The position numbers and the translations under genes are program-made. Below are positions 8,275-17,090 of a DNA stretch of 64,000 bases, piece after piece. The notes under the pieces are model-generated. The model ran no database searches, was not told the DNA's origin, and saw only the letters and a program-made list of their open reading frames with translations. The stretch comes from an uncultured Thermogutta sp. (GTDB lineage: Bacteria; Planctomycetota; Planctomycetia; Pirellulales; Thermoguttaceae). The stretch lies in contig CAKZMM010000189.1 in the NCBI GenBank assembly GCA_937128505.1, forward strand, positions 1-64,000. The letters run 5' to 3'. Position 1 is the stretch's first letter, and the number at the start of each line of letters is the position of its first letter.

Positions 8275-9030
8275 TTAATCCACCCGAGGTGCCGTTGGCA
8301 AGGGGGCGCCATTAACGCTAGGGGCCTCCACCAACCATATTTCGCCAAATAACCGACTTTGCTCGAGGAGTGCCTCACCTTCCGCCACTAATTCCAGAAT
8401 GGCTAAGAAAATGCTGACGAGAGTAGACTTCGACATCCCGCGGACAAAAAACTCATGAAATGCGACCCGATGCTGCTTTTTTAACCGCGCAGTAATTTGC
8501 TGCATGTAAACTTGAATAGGTGTTTCGTCATAAACGATACTCTCCGGCAGGGCCAAACCCACTTCGTAGATAATGCGGTTGAAAGCGCTGACCAGGTCCC
8601 AGAGTTCGACATCCTGGACCTGTGGATCTTCTTTACCCTCCAAATCGTGGAGCTCGGCGGCCATCCGCGGAAAATGTCGTTGCCACTCCTTCGCACGCTC
8701 CGCCAAGGCCAAGGCAGCCAGCCGATACTCACGATATTGAAGCAATCGCTCGGCAAGCTGCTCCTGCGGTACCTCTAGCTCCGATGAGTCGCCGTCGGTC
8801 TCGGCGGGCAATAATCCCTCTAGCTTCAACTCGAGGAGTAAAGCGGCTAACGCGATGAACTCCCCCGCAGACGCCACATCCACGGTGCTGCACCGTGATA
8901 AATATTCGAGGTACTGGTCCAAAACCTGGGCCGCCGAGACCTCCGCCGGATCTACCTCAGCACGTCGCAAGAGGAAAATCAGCACTTCCAACGGGCCTTG
9001 AAATAGATCAAGTTCGACCCGAAAACTCAT
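8275..9030 (-). CDS. scpA: segregation and condensation protein A
   Basis: A 251-residue kleisin of the bacterial Smc-ScpAB condensin, which organises and separates chromosomes. The N-terminal Smc-neck-binding helix is FRVELDLFQGPLEVLIFLLR followed by AEVDPAEV. The C-terminal winged helix is LVSIFLAILELVAEGEALLE ending FGEIWLVE. Length fits the family. AGGAAG lies upstream of ATG 9030. The usual partner scpB is not adjacent, and no smc gene is in the window. Confidence 0.9.
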   Translation of the reverse strand: MSFRVELDLFQGPLEVLIFLLRRAEVDPAEVSAAQVLDQYLEYLSRCSTVDVASAGEFIALAALLLELKLEGLLPAETDGDSSELEVPQEQLAERLLQYREYRLAALALAERAKEWQRHFPRMAAELHDLEGKEDPQVQDVELWDLVSAFNRIIYEVGLALPESIVYDETPIQVYMQQITARLKKQHRVAFHEFFVRGMSKSTLVSIFLAILELVAEGEALLEQSRLFGEIWLVEAPSVNGAPLPTAPRVD

Positions 9031-9173
9031 CCAACGTCTTCCTGATCAGTAATTAGTATTCCTAATTAGGTAGTCCGCGTCTGGATTAAGTACTTCGCGA
9101 CTCGGCCAGCCCAGCCGGCGAACTTTGTCCTGAAAGCGAGAAGAAGGAGAAAACACAAAACTTCTTTTGCTTT

Positions 9174-9199
9174 AGTATGCTTCGACAGTATGCTTCGAC
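9174..9199. repeat. 13-bp perfect tandem duplication
   Basis: The unit agtatgcttcgac is present at 9174-9186 and 9187-9199. Confidence 0.92.
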
Positions 9200-10008
9200 T
9201 GATTAATGGGCTTTTTGGCATTAGTTAATGGAGTTATGGGCTAGTTGCAATAAATTCCAAGTAAAAAGTCAACAAGCCGCCGGCGTAGAGGCTTCGAGCT
9301 CCATCGCCGTTACCCCGGTAAGAAAGAGGTTTGAACCACGGATTGTTGACAAAATAATAAATGATTTCTTGTGGGATACCCTGCCTCAATGGGCATCTTC
9401 TACCTTCTACCCAGCTCTAAACATCCTGGCCAAATTGATTTAGGGCTCGATTTAGAAATGATCCGAAAACATCACTTTAAGACTGATTTTTCTAAAAAAG
9501 CGAACTTTTTTTCCTTTTTGTTGTTGACCATCCGTTTTAATCGTTCCTGTTATTGTTAGTGATCATCCGTAAGTGTGGGAAGCATGTTTTTGATCTTGGG
9601 AAACATCGTGTCACTCAATAACGGATAAGAATTCTCAGGAAAAAAGAAACCTGCGATGGAGCAATACTTTTGGAAGCTTTGCATTAATTTCCGGCCTTTT
9701 GATAACCTTTCCTTATCTTGTATTTTGCCAAATGTTCCTCGAGAAAAACTTTTCCTGATTCTGGAAAAAATAGGAGCTCTTGTCTCAAAAAATGAAAGTC
9801 AAAAGTCTTAGCATAGAACGCGAACAGCTTATGGTTATCGTCGATAAGCGCTTGAGTTGAGAATTGACGTCGCCTCGGCGCAAACGCTCCAAATTCTCAT
9901 GAAGAGCGCGCGAGCATCCTACCGGCCTTTATGAATCGAAATAAGTCGCTTTGAAGTCGAATATCCAAGAATTGCCTCTGAAAGGCCTTTTACTCGATCA
10001 CTGTACAT

Positions 10009-10043
10009 ATTTTGAGTAAATCAGCTTTATTTTGAGTAAATCA
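10009..10043. repeat. attttgagtaaatca direct repeat
   Basis: The 15-mer attttgagtaaatca occurs at 10009-10023 and 10029-10043. A partial third copy (gtgagtaaat) follows at about 10056. Confidence 0.88.
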
Positions 10044-10398
10044 CTTAACACTTTGTGAGTAAATGGTGTCTATACACACCTTCACATGAAAGTACACTTA
10101 TCAGTAAGCTGATTATTCTATCAGATTTCTCTTTCGGTTTCGTCAATGAGTTATCCATTCTAGTTCCTTTCTTCTATCGTGTTCGTGAAGATTGCAGAAA
10201 AGTGTGATTTAGGGAAGAGTCACAAAAGATTCCAGTTGGGTGACGTGGGGAAGTTTATCAATTAATTCCTCCGGCAACATGATAAGATAACCCCATTTCA
10301 TATCTGGACGATTCAAGTTACCTTGGGCCGGACAATGGAACGTAAGTGCTGACTTTTGTTCTGTATTAAAATCCCGTTGACTGAGGGGAGATTTCACG

Positions 10399-10938
10399 GT
10401 GAGCTTCGGCCAGATTTGGGCCCCGTGGCGAATTGGTTATCTCACTGACTTAAGCTCTCAGGAATCCAAGAATAGCTCGGATAGCACGGGGGGCATTCCC
10501 AGTTGCTTTTTGTGCCAGGCGGTTGAAGGCGACGCACGCTCCCACTGGGTGGTGGCCCAATTTCCGCGATCTTTCATCGTCTTGAACCGATTTCCATACA
10601 ACAACGGTCACCTCCTTTTAGCCCCGTTGCGGCACGAAGGCCGTTTGGAACAGCTTACCGCGGAAGAGCGCATCGAGTTGATCGAGGTAATGGCACGAGT
10701 CATCCCCCGACTCGAGGAATCCCTGCGAGCTGACGGTTTTAACATCGGTTTGAACCTCGGTCACGCGGCCGGGGCCGGTGTGCCCGGGCATCTGCATTGG
10801 CACATCGTCCCCCGGTGGGCAGGCGACACGAACTTTATGCCCGTGGTAGCAGGGGTGAAGGTCATTCCCCAGGCGCTTGAAGCCCTTTGGGAATTGCTAA
10901 ACCGCGAATTGACCCCGGTATCTGATGAATTTCGTTAG
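10399..10938 (+). CDS. HIT-family nucleotide hydrolase/phosphorylase
   Basis: A 179-residue histidine-triad protein. The triad is HLHWHIVPRW near residue 135, and a CFLC pair lies before the core strand. The layout (WAPWR at the start, FPYNNGHLLLAP, then NIGLNLGHAAGAGVPG) is that of the Ap4A phosphorylase-like HIT group that cleaves diadenosine polyphosphates; the exact substrate is inferred. GTG 10399 is supported by a strong GAGGGGAG eight bases upstream. Its stop faces the stop of the CoA-disulfide reductase gene 24 bp away. Confidence 0.88.
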   Translation: MSFGQIWAPWRIGYLTDLSSQESKNSSDSTGGIPSCFLCQAVEGDARSHWVVAQFPRSFIVLNRFPYNNGHLLLAPLRHEGRLEQLTAEERIELIEVMARVIPRLEESLRADGFNIGLNLGHAAGAGVPGHLHWHIVPRWAGDTNFMPVVAGVKVIPQALEALWELLNRELTPVSDEFR

Positions 10939-10962
10939 TCCAGGTTGTCAGCTTTCGTACCG

Positions 10963-12642
10963 CTACTGCGGCTTCTGAGCTTGTCCCTTCACCGCCGAGT
11001 AAAGTGTAATTCCGCCGAGAAGGTTTCGTGCTCGAAAGCCATTCTGTAGGAGTATTCGGGTCGCATAGTAGGCACGTTGCCCGACGCCGCAATGAACCCA
11101 AATTTCCCGATCCTTGGGCAGTTCGTTAAGCCGCGCCCGTAATTCCCCCAGTGGAATGTTGACGGTGCCGGGCACAGCGCGCGCTCGGTAGTCGGTCGGA
11201 CTTCGGACATCAATGGCCAGGATCTGACCCCGTTCGATCATTTCGGGGAGATAGTCCTCCCAATAGGCCGGCAACATGTCTCCGCGAGCGACGTTCGCGG
11301 CCACCGAGCCGGCAATGTTGATGGGGTCCCGAGCAGTACCGAATTGCGGCGCGTACGCCAGCTCTGCTTCTTCGAGGTCGTACACCGTGGCATGCTTCTG
11401 AATGGCGAAAGCAATCACATCCATGCGGCGAGCTACCCCGTCTTTGCCGACGGCTTGCGCCCCGAGAATGCGCCCCGTTTCCGGATCGAAGAGGAGCTTC
11501 ATAGCGATCCGATGAGCGCCTGGGTAATACGAAGCACGATCCATCGAGAATGAGAAAGACTTTGCGTAGCGCATCCCCACCTGGCGTAGGCGCTTTTCGG
11601 TGGCACCCGTGCAGGCGGCCACGGTTTCGAAAACACCTACGATAGCCGTGCCTTGCACGCCGCGATAGCGGGTTGGGCGTCCACAGATGCTTTCTGCCGC
11701 TACTCGCGCTTGTCTACCGGCAGGGCCTGCCAATGGAACAAGTGTCCACTGTCCGGTAATAAAATCGCGAACCTCCACCGCATCTCCCACGGCCCAAATC
11801 GCTGGATCGGAAGTTCGCATTTGTTCGTCTACCCGGATTCCGCCCAGTTCACCGATCTCCAAGCCGAACATTCTTGCTAAGGACACCTCGGGGCGAACCC
11901 CAACGCCTACGACCACCATATCGGCACGGTGTCTTTTACCGTCCGATCCCACGGCGTAGAGCGTGCGATTGCTTCCTTGCTCGACGCCGGTTAAAGCTGC
12001 ATTGAACGCCAAATGGACTCCGTGGTCGCATAAGGCCTGATGGATCGGAGCCACCATCTCGGGGTCCATCTGCGGCAGAACGTGGGGCATTTGCTCCAGC
12101 AAGGTCACCTCAATTTCCCGACGCACAAGGTTCTCGACCATTTCGAGGCCCACGTATCCTGCCCCGACCACCACGGCCTGACGCACGGGGCGCTCTTGAA
12201 GGAAGCGCATCATTTGGTCGGCCTCTTCGAGATGGTGTAGGGTAAATACACCTGGTAGATTCATCCCGGGCAAATTCGGGCGGACCGGCGTCGATCCCGT
12301 AGCCAACACCAGGCAGTCATAATTTTGCTCGAACGTTTCGCCTGTGGATAAATTGCGGACTAAAACGGTTTTGTCGGTTCGATTAATCCCCTCGACTTGA
12401 TGACGGACGCGCACTTCGACGTTAAAGTTGTCCCGAAACGACTCGGGACTAGCTACCATCAATTGCTCGCGCCGATTGATCACGCCACCCACATAATAGG
12501 GGAGGCCACAAATGGCATAAGAAATTGCCGGCCCGCGTTCGTAGATGAAAATTTCCGCGCTTTCGTCCAAACGACGCAGTCGAGTTGCACATGCAGCACC
12601 GCCCGCCACACCACCTACAATCACGATCTTTCGACTACTCAT
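10963..12642 (-). CDS. CoA-disulfide reductase fused to a rhodanese domain
   Basis: A 559-residue FAD- and NAD(P)H-dependent disulfide reductase. GGVAGGAACATRLRR is the FAD loop; SYAICGLPYYVGG carries the single redox Cys (Cys45) typical of CoA-disulfide reductase rather than a CxxxxC pair. VVGAGYVGLEM is the NAD(P)H loop. The last approximately 100 residues are a rhodanese domain with AIDVRSPTDYRA and the loop VHCGVGQRAY. This CoADR-Rhd architecture is known to reduce CoA disulfide, persulfide or polysulfide. AGGAG stands before the ATG. A good promoter lies at 12700-12728. An ATC-hydrolase homologue is encoded upstream on the same strand, giving a sulfur-metabolism flavour. Confidence 0.9.
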   Translation of the reverse strand: MSSRKIVIVGGVAGGAACATRLRRLDESAEIFIYERGPAISYAICGLPYYVGGVINRREQLMVASPESFRDNFNVEVRVRHQVEGINRTDKTVLVRNLSTGETFEQNYDCLVLATGSTPVRPNLPGMNLPGVFTLHHLEEADQMMRFLQERPVRQAVVVGAGYVGLEMVENLVRREIEVTLLEQMPHVLPQMDPEMVAPIHQALCDHGVHLAFNAALTGVEQGSNRTLYAVGSDGKRHRADMVVVGVGVRPEVSLARMFGLEIGELGGIRVDEQMRTSDPAIWAVGDAVEVRDFITGQWTLVPLAGPAGRQARVAAESICGRPTRYRGVQGTAIVGVFETVAACTGATEKRLRQVGMRYAKSFSFSMDRASYYPGAHRIAMKLLFDPETGRILGAQAVGKDGVARRMDVIAFAIQKHATVYDLEEAELAYAPQFGTARDPINIAGSVAANVARGDMLPAYWEDYLPEMIERGQILAIDVRSPTDYRARAVPGTVNIPLGELRARLNELPKDREIWVHCGVGQRAYYATRILLQNGFRARNLLGGITLYSAVKGQAQKPQ

Positions 12643-13003
12643 CGAATTCTCCTAAATTTTTCGGCCCGTTCCCCACGCAAATCATCGCACGCTTGTACCA
12701 CTATATGAAACGCGAATTGATTTGACAAAACCCCAACTGCCGTTTGGTCGAGGGTGCCTTGGGCAATGTTTCACTCCTATCTCGTGCTACTGGAGTTCGG
12801 GCTGTTTGAAGTTGAAAACCTTAGCCCGGCTCTTTCGACGCATCTCAAAGTGTTGCCCGCCTCCGGAAGTACTAGCCGCTGCCCCTGGCCTAAGCCTTTT
12901 GTGTTCGTTTCCAGTCCCGCCGAATGAGTTCTCCTATACCCTGCGAGTTTTTGGGCATCAATGACTCAGATGCTGAAGGGGCTTTACGGAGAGCTGCATC
13001 CGG
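12643..13003. other. intergenic between ATC hydrolase homologue and CoADR
   Basis: No gene seen. The main content is the minus-strand promoter at 12700-12728 that serves the CoA-disulfide reductase gene. Confidence 0.55.
12700..12728 (-). promoter_or_regulatory. sigma70-type promoter of the CoA-disulfide reductase gene
   Basis: On the minus strand TTGTCA (12723-12728) and TATAGT (12700-12705) each match the consensus at 5 of 6 bases and are separated by exactly 17 bp. The -10 box lies about 57 bp before the ATG at 12642. This suggests the gene is transcribed independently of the ATC-hydrolase homologue upstream. Confidence 0.55.
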
Positions 13004-13510
13004 TTAAGCGGGTTTCTCATCCTCTTGCGGTTTTCCCGGGCGAATATGCAGGAGGCAGCATCCCTCGCCACCTGGTTGCCAGGTGTCAGAGGAAAATTGG
13101 AACCCTGCTTCGAGGAATGTGCCGTCGTCTATCTTGGCGGCGATGCGGCACAACGTGGCCACCTCGGCATCCGGTAATCCAAGTTTTTGCCAAGCCTCTC
13201 TGAGGGGACAGGCGTGGAACTTGATGTCCAGGGCTTCCGAGTCGCAGCGGAGAACCTCTGGGCGAAACATCCGGCCTTCGTCGGCCAATCCTCCCACAAA
13301 TGCATCTCGAAGGCCGTGCAGATCGTTAGGCGCGTACGGCGCGTACTTTTCTGACCGCATGGCTCCACGGCGATAGATGGCCCGGCTCATGATTTCCTCT
13401 GCCTTTTCTGCACCAAATTCGCGCCGCAGTTCGTCGTAGATGAGCCAATAGATGATCGCCCGATTCTCGAACGCATCATAAAGTTGACGCCGCAACAATT
13501 GCTCTGACAT
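13004..13510 (-). CDS. L-2-amino-thiazoline-4-carboxylic acid hydrolase family protein
   Basis: A 168-residue protein resembling the ATC hydrolase family, named after the Pseudomonas enzyme that opens L-2-amino-thiazoline-4-carboxylate on the way to cysteine. Landmarks are the N-terminal YWLIYDELRREFG helix, IKFHACPLREAWQKLG in the middle, and the C-terminal GGEGCCLLHIRP. Most relatives are of unknown activity, so cysteine synthesis is only a possibility. AAGGAG lies seven bases before the ATG. It is upstream of the CoA-disulfide reductase gene on the same strand with a 361-bp gap containing a separate promoter. Confidence 0.72.
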   Translation of the reverse strand: MSEQLLRRQLYDAFENRAIIYWLIYDELRREFGAEKAEEIMSRAIYRRGAMRSEKYAPYAPNDLHGLRDAFVGGLADEGRMFRPEVLRCDSEALDIKFHACPLREAWQKLGLPDAEVATLCRIAAKIDDGTFLEAGFQFSSDTWQPGGEGCCLLHIRPGKPQEDEKPA

Positions 13511-14447
13511 CGGTCACTCCTTTTCTTGAACTCTTGGATTCGGGCTGGCCAGAGTGTACACGGAGAATTTATTGTCAGCTTAACGATACCCTGATTTTCC
13601 GTCTTGGGGGATTCCGCTGGTTCGACACCTTGACCATGATGCTTCGAAGGATTGAGCAGCCATCGTATGCCTATTTTCGGGGATCTTGAAAGACAAGATC
13701 GCTACTCATTCCCTGTCCGAGTGATCAGGTCTAAATGATAAGTAAAGCAGTTACACATGGTAGCTGATCGATCTTTAAGAACCGTTGTATAGCAGAGAAC
13801 TTTGAAAAATACTACGACATTATTCCTGGGATCCCTATCCGATAAAGCCAAGCTTCACCCAAGTTTTTTCTGATTTTTTCTGATCGGTGGTTTCTCATCA
13901 GGCAACCAAAACGGCGTCCCAGTTTCCTGACAACACAAAACGAAAATGCTAAGAGAGTTCCGGCGAGACTTGTATCACCAAATCGCTCCGTCCCATACCC
14001 GGGCCGAATTGGCTTATTGATCCGTTTAGTAGCAGTTTTGGCCACCTTGAATCTTAAAGTATCAGGATTGGAAAAGAAGGGACGTTTGCCCTGCCTCCGG
14101 AGTGTGCATTCAACTTGCCGAAGCGAAGGGCGATGTTCCCCCCGCGCTCTTCGCTTTAATGCCGTCGTTTACAGGTGGTCAGGCTTGATGGGTGGTTAAG
14201 GTTTCTGCCCATAAAGCTTGGGCGGGTCTGCTGTGGGGCAAGGTTTTTGGCCTGGAGGATTTCAGCCGGCGCGTGATAGCAAATGATAAGTTTCGCGACC
14301 AGTGCAGCAATTGTCCTTTTTTCCTCCTGAAAGTTCGGATAAACTTCGTTGTTCAATTCGCGGCAAAAGCACAGTCGTGGGGAATGGTTTAACGGCCGTG
14401 GCTCTCGCGTTGTAGGGGATTTAGGTGGAGAAACCCGGAGCTAATTT
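13511..14447. other. intergenic, no convincing gene
   Basis: Divergent upstream space between the ATC-hydrolase homologue and the PAP2 gene. Short open frames on both strands (for example at 14156-14356) overlap and lack family features. A perfect 10-bp duplication (ttttttctga at 13864-13873 and 13874-13883) is present. Confidence 0.5.
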
Positions 14448-15311
14448 GTGACCCGACCTACCGTACACGCTTATCCTGTGCAGCCTGAAGTTTGTGGTAG
14501 TGCCGCCGAGCCTGAGTCACGAAACGCGGAACCTCTAAAGCCAGAATGCTTTGGAGTAATAGGCGCTCGCGAAAGGAACGGCACAGCGGGTATCGACCCT
14601 TCTGGGCTCTTTCAGGTTCATCAGCTCCGGGCTGAACAACAGGTTTGGAAGCTCATCTGGTTGGGGATCATCTTTTTAACCTTGGCTATACCGGCCCTGG
14701 CGGTTGACCGAACATTAGCGCAATGGTGCGTATTGGATTATTTGCCGGATTTGCCCCGCAAAACTCTGGACGCCTGCGAGCCTTTCGGAGATGCCCTTAC
14801 AAATTTGATCATAATGATCGCAATAGCGATCATTGTCCCGGTGTATCGACGAGCCTTAATCCGTGTCGGGACGATCACGTTGGGAGCTGGCATTCTTGCA
14901 AATGTTGTAAAGTATCTGATCCCCCGATTACGGCCCCGTGAGTTCGATTTAAGCTTACCAATTTTGGAAAGTTTCTTCGCGGACTCGGCGGACATGGCTG
15001 GCGATCCGAGCTCGGCAAGCTTCCCCTCGGGGCATACGGCGGCGGCAGTGGGGTTTGCGATCGGGCTAAGCTGGCTTTGGCCCGAGGGACGGTATCTGTT
15101 TTGGACGGTCGCCGCCCTAGTTGCATGCCAGCGGATGGAAGCAGGGGCCCATTTCCTGAGTGATGTCTTGGTAGCGGCCGGGATTGGTTGTCTTGTGGCG
15201 GCCGCATGTTTTTCCTCTCGGTTACTGGGTCCCGTTTTTCGTTGGGCGGAATCGAGTGGAGGACGGGCGGATTCTCTCGGAGCTCCCCGGGGTCCAGCCG
15301 CGCAGCAATAG
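14448..15311 (+). CDS. PAP2-superfamily membrane phosphatase
   Basis: A 287-residue integral-membrane phosphatidic-acid-phosphatase-type enzyme. The three signature motifs are visible: KYLIPRLRP (KX6RP), FPSGHTA (PSGH) and QRMEAGAHFLSD (RX5HX3D, with Gln in place of the usual leading Ser). Hydrophobic segments surround them (KLIWLGIIFLTLAIPALAV, LIIMIAIAIIVPV, FWTVAALVA, VLVAAGIGCLVAAACF). Relatives dephosphorylate undecaprenyl pyrophosphate, phosphatidate or lipid A; the substrate is not set by the sequence. GTG 14448 has GGAG seven bases upstream. The first approximately 65 residues before the first membrane segment are polar and unassigned. Confidence 0.85.
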   Translation: MTRPTVHAYPVQPEVCGSAAEPESRNAEPLKPECFGVIGARERNGTAGIDPSGLFQVHQLRAEQQVWKLIWLGIIFLTLAIPALAVDRTLAQWCVLDYLPDLPRKTLDACEPFGDALTNLIIMIAIAIIVPVYRRALIRVGTITLGAGILANVVKYLIPRLRPREFDLSLPILESFFADSADMAGDPSSASFPSGHTAAAVGFAIGLSWLWPEGRYLFWTVAALVACQRMEAGAHFLSDVLVAAGIGCLVAAACFSSRLLGPVFRWAESSGGRADSLGAPRGPAAQQ

Positions 15312-15967
15312 TAGCTGTGCACCCAACGAGGAGTGAATCCATCCGTTTCGTTCCGGAAATTGGCGATTAGCTGGATGCTCGTCCCGCCTTGCGGCAAGCT
15401 TCCGAAAGTGTGGAGCTTGCTTCTTACGGCTTCCGTGAGTTGCAGTCGCTCGGCGATTAGCCCGGCAAGCCGTGCCTTTTCAATGGCTGAGACGGTGTCT
15501 CCAACAAGTGCATTCTGGCAATATCACCCATGGTGGATCCGCTGGAAAAGCTCGACGTGTACTTCTCGAAGATTTTCATCTTGCGGGTTTGCATCGAGCG
15601 GGGAGTTAGATGGGCGTGTTTATCGGGTCGGAAGCTTCTTGTGAAGGTGAGAACAAGTAGTCTTCTGTTAGCTTAGACACACGCGTCGAGTCTGCTAGAA
15701 GCATGCGTCAAATCCGAAACGTAAGCATCATAGTTTTGAGGTATGAAAGGAAGAGGACGCGGCCGGAGAATTGCCTCTTCATTGCTACACCCCCTTTTTG
15801 CTGTCACACCCCGAGAACTTCCGTGGTTTGAGGATGGAAACTCTTTTCGGCTTTATTCACCGCACCGCGACCGGTTGTGCGAGCCTTAAGTTCTGGTTCG
15901 ATATCCTCCCAAAAGGGTGCGGAACTGCTAAACCGCTAATCGGCGAAGCCGCTAAAGCGCTACTCCG
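15312..15967. other. intergenic with a possible decayed minus-strand gene
   Basis: Between the stops of two convergent genes. On the minus strand, from about 15625 down to 15315, one frame reads like ordinary protein (segments LREVHVELFQRIHHG, then ALVGDTVSAIEKARLAGLIA, then IQLIANFRNETDGF). It has an in-frame TGA after RIHHG at about 15529-15531, no start codon and no stop before it runs into the PAP2 gene. It is most simply a gene remnant; see findings. Confidence 0.35.
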
Positions 15968-16474
15968 CTATTGCCCCGTGCCTTGGTTTGCGGTTGGTGG
16001 ATCTCTTTTTATTCGCCCGACAAAGCGGCATCCGACGAGGGTCATTTGGTGGAAAGCTTTCGGGTCATCGCAGGACAAACACGAGGAAGCTTTGAAATCG
16101 ACGGGTTTTTGGTTCAAATGCCGCACTTGGCCGGTCTGGGGGCAGTATGCAACCGGGTGGGTATGAACCACTTCCGCGAGCAGCTCAATGGGCTGCATCG
16201 TTTCCCCAAGCTGGACCACGAAATGGCGAAAGGGAGGTGGCGTCGGTACTAAGAACGAAAATCCCCCACGATTTACGTCGTAACAAAGTACGTCAAAGAA
16301 TTCTTTCGAATCCGGAAGTGAATTCCCCCAAACTGGAGCAATTCGCTGTCGAACTGTGAAGGGGTGACGCGCCTGAGTGCGCCGCTCGTTGAACCGCTGG
16401 TCCTTGTGAACCTTGGCCAATGAGTGCACAAGGCGGAAGAATTCTGCATCAGCTTCGCTGGGTGTAAGCAGCAT
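15968..16474 (-). CDS. PilZ-domain-like protein
   Basis: A 168-residue protein with a probable PilZ domain. NERRTQARHPF fits the RxxxR cyclic-di-GMP-binding arm, and DVNRGGFSFLVP fits the second motif (D/NxSxxG), here with Arg where Ser is usual. Strands QPIELLAEVVHTHPV and QMTLVGCRFVGRI complete the barrel. PilZ proteins bind cyclic di-GMP and control surface behaviour; whether this one binds is uncertain given the altered second motif. No clear ribosome binding site is seen. No flagellar or cellulose genes are adjacent. Confidence 0.68.
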   Translation of the reverse strand: MLLTPSEADAEFFRLVHSLAKVHKDQRFNERRTQARHPFTVRQRIAPVWGNSLPDSKEFFDVLCYDVNRGGFSFLVPTPPPFRHFVVQLGETMQPIELLAEVVHTHPVAYCPQTGQVRHLNQKPVDFKASSCLSCDDPKAFHQMTLVGCRFVGRIKRDPPTANQGTGQ

Positions 16475-16541
16475 TGGAGACCTGTGCGATCCGGTTCACA
16501 AAATTCACAAACAAAGATGGCATGACAAAATTCAAAAATCG

Positions 16542-16591
16542 ATTTCAAAGCTTCAGTGGCGATCCGACTTTAAATCTTCAGTGGCGATGCG
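16542..16591. repeat. imperfect 25-bp tandem duplication
   Basis: Two adjacent 25-bp copies (16542-16566 and 16567-16591) match at about 21 positions; the shared core is cttcagtggcgat. Confidence 0.8.
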
Positions 16592-17074
16592 CCCCCTGGT
16601 GAACCAGGGGGATTGTGGTGTTTGCACGGCCTCATTTGCCGACCAGTTAAGGATTTGTGTTTAAATAAGTGGCCTATCCTCAGAGTGGACTGTCCCTTGA
16701 GATGGAATCGGCTTTTGATTTTTTTGACCAATTTCTGATTAAGCCGGGGCAATAAAATCACGGGCACTTTCTTGGTGACGTCAAACTTTCAACGCATATG
16801 TCTGTAGGTTTTCCGTGCTGCGAATTTATGTTTCTGGCGCTGCGAGCATTTCGATGAAATTGCCGCTAGTAGCCGTGGTTGCGAAGTACCATTTTCAGAG
16901 TTAAGTCGGGGTATACTCGAAAGAATGCCGGTTTGTCGTGTGGCACCGTCTCATTGCTCTTGTGGTGCGGGCATAGTGCTAGGTCGTCTATCCGAAAGTT
17001 TTCGTGTGTTTCCAAAAAACTTTTGTTCTGAAAATTTTCTTGGGGATCTAGAAAAATATGCTAGCAAAATAACA

Positions 17075-17090
17075 AAAAATAGCTATTTTT
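17075..17090. other. 16-bp perfect AT-rich palindrome
   Basis: aaaaatagctattttt is self-complementary without a loop and lies in the AT-rich middle of the 16.5-18.4 kb gap. It could be a protein-binding site or the base of a terminator, but no adjacent gene supports either. Confidence 0.5.

Larger units (their letters stand above)
9031..10398. other. 1.4-kb AT-rich gene-free gap
   Basis: This is one of the most AT-rich stretches of the window, especially 9430-10200. No open frame carries family features. It contains a 13-bp duplication (9174-9199) and a 20-bp-offset repeat (10009-10043). A single ttatcca motif near 10150 resembles part of a DnaA box, but no cluster was seen, so an origin is not claimed. 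Confidence 0.5.

Noticed and set aside
10140-10160. Possible DnaA box / replication origin in the AT-rich gap
   Set aside because: Only one imperfect ttatcca-type word is seen, with no cluster and no dnaA or dnaN gene nearby.
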